DNA of 38,462 nucleotides from Chloroflexota bacterium. GTDB lineage: Bacteria > Chloroflexota > Anaerolineae > Promineifilales > Promineifilaceae. The stretch lies in NCBI GenBank assembly GCA_024223125.1, contig JAAEOP010000426.1:1-38462 (forward strand). Direction: 5' to 3'. Position 1 is the first letter of the stretch; each line of letters opens with the position of its first letter. Under the pieces are notes generated by a model. It was given only the letters and a program-made list of their open reading frames with translations, did not search any database and was not told where the DNA came from. Of this stretch, positions 1 to 8,040 are shown piece after piece. Position numbers and translations under genes: made by a program.

Positions 1-18
1 AGAAATCCGATTTCTTTA

Positions 19-2331
19 TCAATTGTTATCGGGATAAGGACCGGCCGTCTCGATGGGAATAGGCGTTGGCGCGGGTGCAGTTGGAGTGGCGGTTATCAAT
101 GGCAACGCTGTTGGCGGGGGAGCGGTGGGGGTTACTGTAGGCCAAAGCGGTGTGGCTGTGCCAGTGGGTTCTGGGGTGGGTGTGGGACCAACGGCCGTAC
201 CCGTTACCGTCGCCGTAGCCGTTGGCGTGGGTGCGTTCGGGTCGGCATGGAAGGCAATGGTTTGTCGCGGCCCTTCTACCAAAACGCCATCCCCTTCCAA
301 CTTCACCTGCCACTCATACCGTCCCGGCAATACTTGCAGTCGGTTGTTACCGCTTTTCAAATTATCGGCCGATAGCTGCAAAGCATAATACGTGCCATTA
401 AGCGGAGAAACGGCCGCGTCCACCGGAAAACTACCCTGATTGGTATGCAAATACAACACAAACTGCTGATTGCCACTGAGCGGAACCGGCCAATTCCAGG
501 CATATGTTACAGGCGTCGTCACCAATGCTTCTGTATTATTGGCCGGGCTTTGCAAACGGAGTGTAGGGGCAGATGGGGCAGCATAGGCATTGCCAAACTC
601 AGCCGTCCAATACCACACATTAGGCGCCTCATAATTCACCGTAAAACCAACGCCTACATCCGTCGCCGCTTCACTGAGGATGATGCGGCGATGGGATGGG
701 CTGTTCACCCAAAATTCCACCGCCTGGTATGGGTATTCAAAACCCCAGGCTGTCGTCTCGCCGCCATAACCACCTCTGTACCCATACCACAACAGCCGCT
801 CGGCCGGAAACGAACCATCAGAACCGGTATGGGCGGTAAACCCATTGGCGGCCATATCGCTGGCATGATTTTGCGCGGCCGTATTCAAAGCAGACACATT
901 GGCCAGGGCCGGTAAATCAAACTGTCGCCGCGCTTCATTGATATAGATATAAAGTTGCTCAATGGGTGTGCTGCCCGGTGGCACGCTGATGGACTGCATC
1001 ACAAACGGTTTATCCAGGTATACTTCTGGCAAATCTAAGCCCGCCAATATATCTGCTTCGGCCGTCAGTTGGCCACCATTATTGTCATTGAGAATAGCCG
1101 GCAGGTAGATGTAGGCAAATCCAGGATCAATATGAATCCAACGTCCCATCTCTGTGCTGCCGTAATCATTCACAGCCAGCATGGTAATGTAATAGTCACC
1201 CGTTTGGGCATAAGTGTGATTGATTTGTTGGCCTTCATAGTAACGGCCGTCACCCATCGCCCACTCATAACGCCCCACCGTATTATCTCCAAAACCTGTC
1301 GCGCTTATCTGTTCGCCTGCACGGCCGCTTTCGGGAATCACCATATCGGCCAGCGGTGTTTCTCCCACCGTCACCGGCCAATACGCTTCCGATTTGCCAA
1401 ACTCATTTTGCACCGTTAAATGTACCTGGTATGTGCCCAATGTGGCGTACTGGTGGGTTGGATTGGTTTCAGCGCTCATGAACCCATCCCCAAAATCCCA
1501 GGTGTACTGCAGTGGTTGAGCGCCGCCGCTCTGCGAAAGAAATGTCACCAATTGATCCACACCGGGCGTCACATCATCCAGCACAAACTGGGCCGCCGGA
1601 TGGGGCACAACAGTGATGGCCTGTGTCTTGGAAGCGGTGGCCAGAGGGTTGCTGACATCCAGACGCACATCGTAAACACCTGCCAGGGGAAACAGGACGA
1701 CGGGATCATTGACTTTAACGGTACGGCCGTCGCCCAGATGCCACGTTTGCGTTTTAGGACCAGAGCCACCGGTTTGGGCTTTTAGCTGAAATGGCTGTCC
1801 TACCGAAACCTGCGGCGGATGCAAAATCGCTTCCACCTGGGGCACACTCCCCACCCATAAATTGACTACGGTTGTTTGTTCGGCGCCATTTAAGCGCAGC
1901 ACGGCCGTAATTTCTTGTTCAGGTTGGGCAATATCGGCCGTTTCCACCCGCAGCGGCAGTAACACATCTTGTATGCCTCCATTAGCTGCCAAAACAGGCA
2001 GCCAGGTCAACGCATTCAATTTGACATTGAACGTCATACCAGGTGGCAAATTTTGCAATTCTAACTTTACATTAGTGGGAAGCTGGAAAATGATCTCGGG
2101 CGTATAGGCTACCTGGTCCAAATTAAGCAGTGTAGCCTGAAGATGAACCACATCCCCCGGCTGACTAATGGGAGGAGAAACGGCAAGGTCTAATTGTACG
2201 GCCGAATCAATCTGCATCAGTCCGCTGACAACCAGTACCTCGGCAACCGTTTCCCTTTGAAACTGTGCCCACAGTATCAAACCGCATACCCCAAAAAAGA
2301 GGAAAAAATAAATCCGCAAACCTCGTGACAT
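19..2331 (-). CDS. Secreted PKD-repeat protein with CAP/SCP domain and Thr-Pro-rich tail
   Basis: The 770-residue protein has an N-terminal hydrophobic segment at about residues 7-23 that should act as signal or anchor. A beta-rich DUF11-like region follows (about 45-160), then three PKD domains (about 166-243, 246-323, 326-402), each carrying a recognisable W-x-x-GDG core (WHLGDG, WDFGDG, WAMGDG). Residues 457-585 form a CAP/SCP (SCP-like extracellular) domain with the typical HTGSDGS, GGE and W-x-x-SPSHRR elements. An Ig-like stretch comes next, and residues about 695-770 are almost only Thr, Pro and Ala. Between PKD3 and CAP lies IYLPAILND, like the C-terminal tail of other secreted proteins here. 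The gene is transcribed away from the bactofilin operon. A role in cell-surface binding is inferred; CAP-domain activity in bacteria is poorly defined. Confidence 0.85.
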   Translation of the reverse strand: MSRGLRIYFFLFFGVCGLILWAQFQRETVAEVLVVSGLMQIDSAVQLDLAVSPPISQPGDVVHLQATLLNLDQVAYTPEIIFQLPTNVKLELQNLPPGMTFNVKLNALTWLPVLAANGGIQDVLLPLRVETADIAQPEQEITAVLRLNGAEQTTVVNLWVGSVPQVEAILHPPQVSVGQPFQLKAQTGGSGPKTQTWHLGDGRTVKVNDPVVLFPLAGVYDVRLDVSNPLATASKTQAITVVPHPAAQFVLDDVTPGVDQLVTFLSQSGGAQPLQYTWDFGDGFMSAETNPTHQYATLGTYQVHLTVQNEFGKSEAYWPVTVGETPLADMVIPESGRAGEQISATGFGDNTVGRYEWAMGDGRYYEGQQINHTYAQTGDYYITMLAVNDYGSTEMGRWIHIDPGFAYIYLPAILNDNNGGQLTAEADILAGLDLPEVYLDKPFVMQSISVPPGSTPIEQLYIYINEARRQFDLPALANVSALNTAAQNHASDMAANGFTAHTGSDGSFPAERLLWYGYRGGYGGETTAWGFEYPYQAVEFWVNSPSHRRIILSEAATDVGVGFTVNYEAPNVWYWTAEFGNAYAAPSAPTLRLQSPANNTEALVTTPVTYAWNWPVPLSGNQQFVLYLHTNQGSFPVDAAVSPLNGTYYALQLSADNLKSGNNRLQVLPGRYEWQVKLEGDGVLVEGPRQTIAFHADPNAPTPTATATVTGTAVGPTPTPEPTGTATPLWPTVTPTAPPPTALPLITATPTAPAPTPIPIETAGPYPDNN

Positions 2332-2558
2332 ATCCTGGGCAGTTTATCAGAATAAGGATGACATAACAAGTTGTCACATTCCTTCATTCCTATTTACCTT
2401 TGGTTTCAGATACGGTAGGCTAACGAGGGTGAGTTTGCGAGTAGCAAGTTTGCAAGTTTACAGGTGGTAAGTACCGCTTTCTTATGAGACTGTTATAATT
2501 GCTTTGCTGCTCCTCTTTCAACTGGGCAGCCTGATGACATTGAAGTAGGGTTTACTTT
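2332..2558. other. Divergent intergenic region with hairpin and short tandem repeat
   Basis: This 227-base gap separates two divergent starts. It holds an interrupted inverted repeat at 2354-2384 (AAGGA and TGACA pairing with TGTCA and TCCTT). It also holds an imperfect direct repeat at about 2431-2459 built on GCAAGTTT with an 8-base period. The only promoter I can support is the extended -10 listed separately. Confidence 0.5.
2491..2499 (+). promoter_or_regulatory. Extended -10 promoter for the bactofilin-like operon
   Basis: TGTTATAAT combines a perfect TATAAT (2494-2499) with the upstream TG of an extended -10 element, 60 bases before the ATG at 2559. No convincing -35 hexamer lies 16-19 bases upstream, as is usual for extended -10 promoters. 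Confidence 0.5.
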
Positions 2559-4445
2559 ATGACCACCACAAAAGACAGCGCCACACAAAATAGTGTATTG
2601 TCTGAAAGTAGTTCCCCAATTGATCAACCTGCACCACGCCCGGAAGATAGATTAGATATACTCAACGGCGCCGGCAGCGACGGCCGTTGGCAATCCTTCC
2701 TGGCTAAATTTCAGCGCCAAAAAACCACCTGGGTTCAAATTGAGGGCTACCGTGTAGACGAACTACGTCTGGATGAACCGGTACTTATTGAACCCGACGC
2801 CACCTTGTTGGGTAATGTCATCGCCCCCAAAATTCTTGTTAAAGGCTTACTCAGCGGCTCTGTTTGTGCCCGTGAAGTGCAGGTCACTGAAAGCGGCCAA
2901 ATTTGGGGAGATGTGTTCAGCGCCAGTTTGCAAATCGAACCCGGCGGCATTGTGCAGGGGTGGGTTGGCAGTCTGGATGAAGATGGCTACCAGCAACTTC
3001 GCACCAGTGGCACATTATTGGATGAAACGGCCGTTACCCCCCCCCCAGAACCCACCCACGAAGAATTCGATAAAAACCTGATCATTCGGGATGATTCCCA
3101 GATAGCCTCGCTGCACCGCTTGCAAGCCGAATTAGCCACTACCCTGGCTGCCCGACATGAGATGGAGCAGGAATTCGAGCGTCGCCTAACCGAAAAAGCG
3201 GGCGAGGCTCGCAGCAAAATCAGCATTCTCACTACACAGATTACAACCGTGCGCACCGAACTAACCGGTCAAAAGAAACAATTAGATGAAACTCAGGAAA
3301 CCCTACGCCAGCAAAAAAGCCAGATTGAACGGCAAACCAATGAGCTGACCGTCTCCCGCGACTTGATGAGCGACCAGAATCAGGAACTAAGTGAACTGCG
3401 TGATTTATATACAACCTTGCGCCAGCAACACCAGGAGCTAGACACTGAAAAAACAGCCGTAGACACCTCCCTGGAAGAACGTAACAAACAGGTAGACTCA
3501 TTGCATGCCCGCAACGAAAGTCTGGAAATCGCCCATCGAGCCAGCCTGCAATACACCTCGGAACAAGATGATTCTCTGATGCGCTGGCAAGAATTAGCCG
3601 AAGTGACAGAAAAGAAAGCGGCCGAACTAGAAACCCAAATGCAGCAGGCAGAGTTACAATTAGAAGAAAGCGCTAACACGATTCAAATCTTGCGCAAGCA
3701 GCGGCAGGCCACAGATGCAGAACTGGAAAAAGCTTTAGCCGAATTACGAAACATCCAGGAAAGCAAAACAGAACGACTGGTGAGCAGCCAGGCACTAACG
3801 GAAGCAGTCGAAAGAATTGCCCAGTTGAAATCTAAAGCGGCCGACAAGGAACAAGAATATCTGGAACAGATCATCTGGTACAAAGCCAGCCTGGGCACAT
3901 CCCGCTCAGAATTGGAACAAGCCCGCGAACAGGCACAGGAACAGGCAGATGAGATTCATCGCTTGGAAACGGCCGTTCAGCAAGCCCAAACCAGCCACCA
4001 GGAACAAGCAGAACAAATCCAGCAGTTACAACAAGATGTCGAATTGGTTCGGGAAGATGCGCGAGAGACACAGGTAGCCACAGCCCAAAAAGAGCAAGTC
4101 TGGCTGCAAGAAACAGACCAGTTCAAACACGCTCTGGTTCGATTAGAAGCTGACAAGAAAAATAAGCAAGCCACCCTCCGTGAAAGTCAGATGCAGCTAA
4201 AAGCCTCAGAAGACGAACTATCCCGTTATCTGGCTGAAACCAGAACGCAGGGTCAACACCTGGCCGAAATTCAGGCCCAATTGGTTGAACGTGAGCTACA
4301 ATTGCAAAAAGTAACCGCTCAATTCCAACAAGCCAAAGCGATGGTGGCAAAACAAAATCAGTTCATCAAACAGATGAAGGAATTGACCGGCAGCAAAATC
4401 AAAGCATTAAACAGCGAAATTGCTTGCCTAAAACGGCAGCAATAA
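2559..4445 (+). CDS. Bactofilin-like beta-helix protein with long C-terminal coiled coil
   Basis: Residues about 60-138 of this 628-residue protein look like a polymer-forming bactofilin repeat: short hydrophobic strands with Gly turns (LLGNVIAPKILVKGLLSGS, QIWGDVFSASLQIEPGG). From about residue 180 to the end it is a continuous Gln/Glu/Lys/Arg-rich coiled coil with heptad-type spacing of Leu and Ile. No signal peptide or membrane segment is visible, so it should be cytoplasmic. Ordinary bactofilins are 100-200 residues, so the coiled-coil extension is unusual. The gene leads a run with mtnP and the SEDS-PBP fusion, which suggests a cytoskeletal or scaffold role in wall growth; that link is inferred. 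The Shine-Dalgarno before ATG is weak (GTAGGG). Confidence 0.7.
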   Translation: MTTTKDSATQNSVLSESSSPIDQPAPRPEDRLDILNGAGSDGRWQSFLAKFQRQKTTWVQIEGYRVDELRLDEPVLIEPDATLLGNVIAPKILVKGLLSGSVCAREVQVTESGQIWGDVFSASLQIEPGGIVQGWVGSLDEDGYQQLRTSGTLLDETAVTPPPEPTHEEFDKNLIIRDDSQIASLHRLQAELATTLAARHEMEQEFERRLTEKAGEARSKISILTTQITTVRTELTGQKKQLDETQETLRQQKSQIERQTNELTVSRDLMSDQNQELSELRDLYTTLRQQHQELDTEKTAVDTSLEERNKQVDSLHARNESLEIAHRASLQYTSEQDDSLMRWQELAEVTEKKAAELETQMQQAELQLEESANTIQILRKQRQATDAELEKALAELRNIQESKTERLVSSQALTEAVERIAQLKSKAADKEQEYLEQIIWYKASLGTSRSELEQAREQAQEQADEIHRLETAVQQAQTSHQEQAEQIQQLQQDVELVREDARETQVATAQKEQVWLQETDQFKHALVRLEADKKNKQATLRESQMQLKASEDELSRYLAETRTQGQHLAEIQAQLVERELQLQKVTAQFQQAKAMVAKQNQFIKQMKELTGSKIKALNSEIACLKRQQ

Positions 4446-4472
4446 GGTGCAGCGCAAACCAGGAGAAAACAA

Positions 4473-5342
4473 TTGTCCACAATAGAATTAGCTATCATCG
4501 GCGGCAGCGGTCTTTACAATATGGACGACCTGAGCGACATTGAAGAAAAGATCGTGCCCACTCCGTTTGGCAATCCATCAGATTTAATTACGACAGGCAC
4601 ATTGCACGGCCGTCGCGTCGCCTTCTTGCCGCGTCACGGCCGTGGTCACATCCTCAGCCCCACCGAAGTTCCCTACCGGGCTAACATCTACGCCCTCAAA
4701 ACTCTAGGCGTCAAATACATTATCGCCGTCAGCGCCTGTGGCTCCCTGCGCGAAGATTATGCTCCTGGCCACATCGTCATCCCCGACCAACTATATGACA
4801 ACAGTAAAGGGTTGCGGGCACACACCTTCTTTGGCAATGGATTGGTAGCCCACGTTGGCGTCGCACACCCTTTTTCCCCCGAACTCAGCGCCGCCCTGGC
4901 TGGTAGTGTCCGTGCGGCTGGCGGCGTTGTGCATGAAGGGGGCACATTTATCACCATCGAAGGGCCGCGCTTTAGTACCATTGGCGAATCGAACACCTAC
5001 CGGCGCTGGGGCATGAGCATCGTGGGCATGACCACCAGTCCTGAAGCCTATCTAGCGGTCGAAGCGGAAATTGCCTACGCTTGCATGGCCCACATCACCG
5101 ACTACGATGTATGGCATGAAGAAGAAGAACCAGTCACCGTAGAAATGGTGATTAAAATATTGCAAGCCAACGCTCAAATCGCCCAAAAAGCAATCAATCA
5201 TCTGGCAGCCAACATGGATGTCTGGGCCGGGAACTTTGCCGCCCATCAGGCTCTCAAAGATGCAATCCTTACAGACCACACTCATATTTCTGCGGAAACG
5301 AAAGCCAGACTGGCGCCGCTGGTTAACAAATACCTCGATTGA
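4473..5342 (+). CDS. mtnP: S-methyl-5'-thioadenosine phosphorylase
   Basis: The 289-residue protein belongs to the purine nucleoside phosphorylase family, MTAP branch. It cleaves 5'-methylthioadenosine with phosphate to adenine and 5-methylthioribose-1-phosphate in methionine salvage and polyamine metabolism. Visible motifs are GGSGLYN near the N-terminus, the phosphate-site RHGRGH, the SACGSL segment, EGPRFST, and GMTTSPEAYLAVEAE followed by TDYDVW, which is typical of MTAP. The start is TTG at 4473, supported by AGGAG at 4461-4465. The stop overlaps the TTG start of the next gene by 4 bases, so the two are probably translationally coupled although their functions are unrelated. Confidence 0.9.
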   Translation: MSTIELAIIGGSGLYNMDDLSDIEEKIVPTPFGNPSDLITTGTLHGRRVAFLPRHGRGHILSPTEVPYRANIYALKTLGVKYIIAVSACGSLREDYAPGHIVIPDQLYDNSKGLRAHTFFGNGLVAHVGVAHPFSPELSAALAGSVRAAGGVVHEGGTFITIEGPRFSTIGESNTYRRWGMSIVGMTTSPEAYLAVEAEIAYACMAHITDYDVWHEEEEPVTVEMVIKILQANAQIAQKAINHLAANMDVWAGNFAAHQALKDAILTDHTHISAETKARLAPLVNKYLD

Positions 5343-7981
5343 ACCTCCTGTTTTCCCCTTCTGAACGCCTGCAAACACACCCCGGTTGGCGTGAGTTGAC
5401 TTTACTGCTGTTCGCGGCCGTCTTTGTTTTCTTTAACGCCATTGCCCTAAGCTTGATACGAACGGGAAGTGTGGCCGGGGGATATTTGTGGGCGGCGGCC
5501 GTTTGGCTGCTGCTGATGGCGGCCGCTCATTTTCTGTTACAACGTTTTCAACCACAGCACGATCCCTATTTACTGCCCATCATTGCTTTATTAACCGGCT
5601 GGGGATTATTGCTGGTGCAGCGATTGGCGCCCGCTTTTTTAACGCGGCAGGTTGTGTGGTTGGGGTTAGCAACGGCCGTTATGCTGGCCACCGCCATATT
5701 GCCCCGCAACCTACGTTGGCTGCGCCGTTACCGCTACACTCTGCTCATCACCGGGCTGCTGCTGTTAGGAACAACCTTGCTTTTTGGCGTCAACCCCTCC
5801 GGTTTTGGCGAGGCTTTGTGGCTGCCGATCCCCATCATCAACCGTGTCTTTTTCCAGCCATCAGAACTGCTTAAGCTGCTGCTGGTTATCTTCCTGGCCA
5901 GCTATTTTGAGGAACGCGGCCCTTTGTTGCAAACGGGGGAACATTACGGCCGTCTTGGTCCTCTACCCTATCTAGCTCCCCTGCTGCTCATGTGGGGCTT
6001 TTGTATGATCTTGTTGGTTTGGCAGCAAGATTTAGGGGCAGCCACTATCTTTTTTATTCTATTTCTGGCTTTGTTATATCTGGCGACGGGCAGCGGCCGT
6101 TACCTTCTCGGCGGCGCCATTTTATTGTTATTGGCAGGGGCTTTTGCCTATTTTGCCTTTGACAAGGTGACGCTCCGTTTTGATGCCTGGTGGAACCCCT
6201 GGCCCGATGCCAGCGGCCGTGCCTACCAGATTGTACAATCCCTGTACGCATTGGCGGCAGGGGGCATCGGCGGACAAGGAATAGCCCAGGGTTTTCCCGA
6301 ATACATTCCTGTCGTCCATTCCGATTTTGTGTTTGCAGCCATCGCTGAAGAGTGGGGCTTAATTGGCAGCATGACCATTTTGATCTGTTTCATGATTTTG
6401 GCCGGCCGAGGATTGCTTGTAGCGCTGGCGGGCAAACGGCCGTTTGCCCGTTACCTGGCCGCTGGCATTACATTTCTCTTTGCCGGGCAGACCATCCTCA
6501 TCATGGGCGGCGTTACCAAGCTGCTGCCCCTGACAGGAGTCACGCTACCCTTTGTCAGCTACGGCGGCAGTTCTTTGCTGATTAGCAGTTGTATGGCCGG
6601 ATTGCTACTCTACCTTTCGGCCGCAGAACGAGGAACGCCCGATGCAACAGCCCAACACCGGCTGCAACAGGTTACAGTGGCGATGTTGGTGGGGTTTACG
6701 GCCGTTGCCCTTTCTCTGGTTTATTGGAGCATTTTCCGCGCCCCAACCATCCTATCCCGCGATGACAATCCCCGCCTGGTAGAAGCGGAACTGCGTATTC
6801 AACGGGGGGCTATCTTTGACCGGGATGAGTTGATTTTAGCGGAAACTGTAGGGCCGCCCGACAATCTGATCCGGCAGTACCCCATCAACGCCAGCGGCCC
6901 GGCAGTGGGCTATTACAGCTTTCGGCACAGCACATCTGGTATTGAAGAGGGGGTTGATGACCTGCTGCGCGGTGAACCTGAGAATGAGTGGACAACCTTC
7001 TGGCAGCAAACTTTGCACGAAACGCAAACCGGCCGCGATGTGAAATTGACACTGGATGCAGGGCTACAACAAACGGCCGCAGACCTATTAGGCTCACAAA
7101 AAGGAGCTGTCATTTTGCTGAATGCCCAAACGGGCGAGATTCTGGCTATGGTCAGCCGGCCCGATTATGACCCCAATTTGCTGGATGAACAGTTTGACGA
7201 ACTGGTAGAAGACGAAAATGCGCCGCTGCTAAACCGAGCTGTCCAGGGGCAATATCAGCCAGGGCTAATGTTGCAGCCACTCATATTAGCCGCAGCCGTG
7301 GAAGAAGAGTTGATTACTTTGGAGGATATGGCCGACCAACCCAACCGTCCCATCTCCGTCAACGACGAACAATTGCAATGTGCCACCCCACCCGGTGAAT
7401 TGGCTACCTGGGAAGATGTCCTCCACGGCCGCTGCCCTGGCCCCATGCAAGATTTAGCTGCTGAATGGGGATTGTCTAGTCTGGATAATTTGTTTAACCA
7501 GTTTGGGTTTGCCGCTATCCCTACCCTACCTCTCAATACAGAAATCAATCCGTCACAGCCATTGCAAGACCCGCTGCTGGCCGGCATTGGGCAAGATAAT
7601 CTGGTGGTAACACCGCTGCAACTGGCGCTGGCCTGGGGCAGTCTGGCTCAGGGGGTTGTGTTGCAGCCGCAATTGGTAGCGGCCGTAACCGATGAAGATG
7701 GCGACTGGCAAACGCCCCCCGTCTCCGAAACTGCTCCGCCACCCTTTTTATCTTCGTCCACATTAACCACAATGCGCCACACTTTAAGCCAGGGAGGTGT
7801 GGTCGAATTCAGCGACCGCGTCTTGTCTGGCCCGGAAGGGAGCACCAATTCCTGGTACATGGGCATGGCTTCAACAAACGATCCCCAATATCTGGTTGTC
7901 GTTGTAGTTGAGGAAAGTGAAGATGTGGGGGAAGCTGAAATAGTTGGGCGAGGGGTGTTGGAAACGGCCGTGCGCCAGTGA
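5339..7981 (+). CDS. SEDS (FtsW/RodA) glycosyltransferase fused to a catalytically degenerate PBP transpeptidase domain
   Basis: Residues 1-430 of this 880-residue protein are a SEDS peptidoglycan glycosyltransferase with about ten membrane segments and the hallmark motifs: FQPSELLK (about 172), WQQDLGAA with the essential Asp near 231, HSDFVFAAIAEEWGLIG (about 327) and PFVSYGGSS (about 404). A further membrane segment (about 443-465) leads into a class B PBP-like region with RGAIFDRD (489), LTLDAGLQ (570) and AVILLNAQTGEILAMVSRP (590). The catalytic motifs are gone. SxxK reads L-M-L-Q at 643-646 (GQYQPGLMLQ), SxN reads C-P-G near 699, and KTG reads P-E-G at 832-834, although flanking landmarks such as NRAVQG and NSWYMG remain. 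TTG start, overlapping mtnP by 4 bases. It probably polymerises glycan strands with a built-in non-catalytic PBP partner; the last point is inference. Confidence 0.88.
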   Translation: MNLLFSPSERLQTHPGWRELTLLLFAAVFVFFNAIALSLIRTGSVAGGYLWAAAVWLLLMAAAHFLLQRFQPQHDPYLLPIIALLTGWGLLLVQRLAPAFLTRQVVWLGLATAVMLATAILPRNLRWLRRYRYTLLITGLLLLGTTLLFGVNPSGFGEALWLPIPIINRVFFQPSELLKLLLVIFLASYFEERGPLLQTGEHYGRLGPLPYLAPLLLMWGFCMILLVWQQDLGAATIFFILFLALLYLATGSGRYLLGGAILLLLAGAFAYFAFDKVTLRFDAWWNPWPDASGRAYQIVQSLYALAAGGIGGQGIAQGFPEYIPVVHSDFVFAAIAEEWGLIGSMTILICFMILAGRGLLVALAGKRPFARYLAAGITFLFAGQTILIMGGVTKLLPLTGVTLPFVSYGGSSLLISSCMAGLLLYLSAAERGTPDATAQHRLQQVTVAMLVGFTAVALSLVYWSIFRAPTILSRDDNPRLVEAELRIQRGAIFDRDELILAETVGPPDNLIRQYPINASGPAVGYYSFRHSTSGIEEGVDDLLRGEPENEWTTFWQQTLHETQTGRDVKLTLDAGLQQTAADLLGSQKGAVILLNAQTGEILAMVSRPDYDPNLLDEQFDELVEDENAPLLNRAVQGQYQPGLMLQPLILAAAVEEELITLEDMADQPNRPISVNDEQLQCATPPGELATWEDVLHGRCPGPMQDLAAEWGLSSLDNLFNQFGFAAIPTLPLNTEINPSQPLQDPLLAGIGQDNLVVTPLQLALAWGSLAQGVVLQPQLVAAVTDEDGDWQTPPVSETAPPPFLSSSTLTTMRHTLSQGGVVEFSDRVLSGPEGSTNSWYMGMASTNDPQYLVVVVVEESEDVGEAEIVGRGVLETAVRQ

Positions 7982-7985
7982 GAGA

Positions 7986-8034
7986 AGTGTTCAGTGTTCA
8001 GTGACAGCCGTCTAACTGACAACTGAACACTGAT
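7986..8034. repeat. 49-bp heptad palindrome (copy 1)
   Basis: Seven consecutive 7-base units: AGTGTTC, AGTGTTC, AGTGACA, GCCGTCT, AACTGAC, AACTGAA, CACTGAT. The second half is largely the reverse complement of the first; a perfect 10-bp stem is 7993-8002 with 8022-8031. It fills the gap between two convergent genes. It lacks a T-run, so I do not call it a terminator. Confidence 0.75.
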
Positions 8035-8040
8035 TACCGA

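Noticed and set aside
2431..2459. GCAAGTTT direct repeat as a member of the heptad family
   Set aside because: The period is 8 rather than 7 and no dyad symmetry is present, so it was left out of the family.
7986..8034. Bidirectional terminator between the convergent SEDS-PBP and htpG genes
   Set aside because: The palindrome has no T-run on either strand and belongs to the heptad repeat family; it may still slow transcription.
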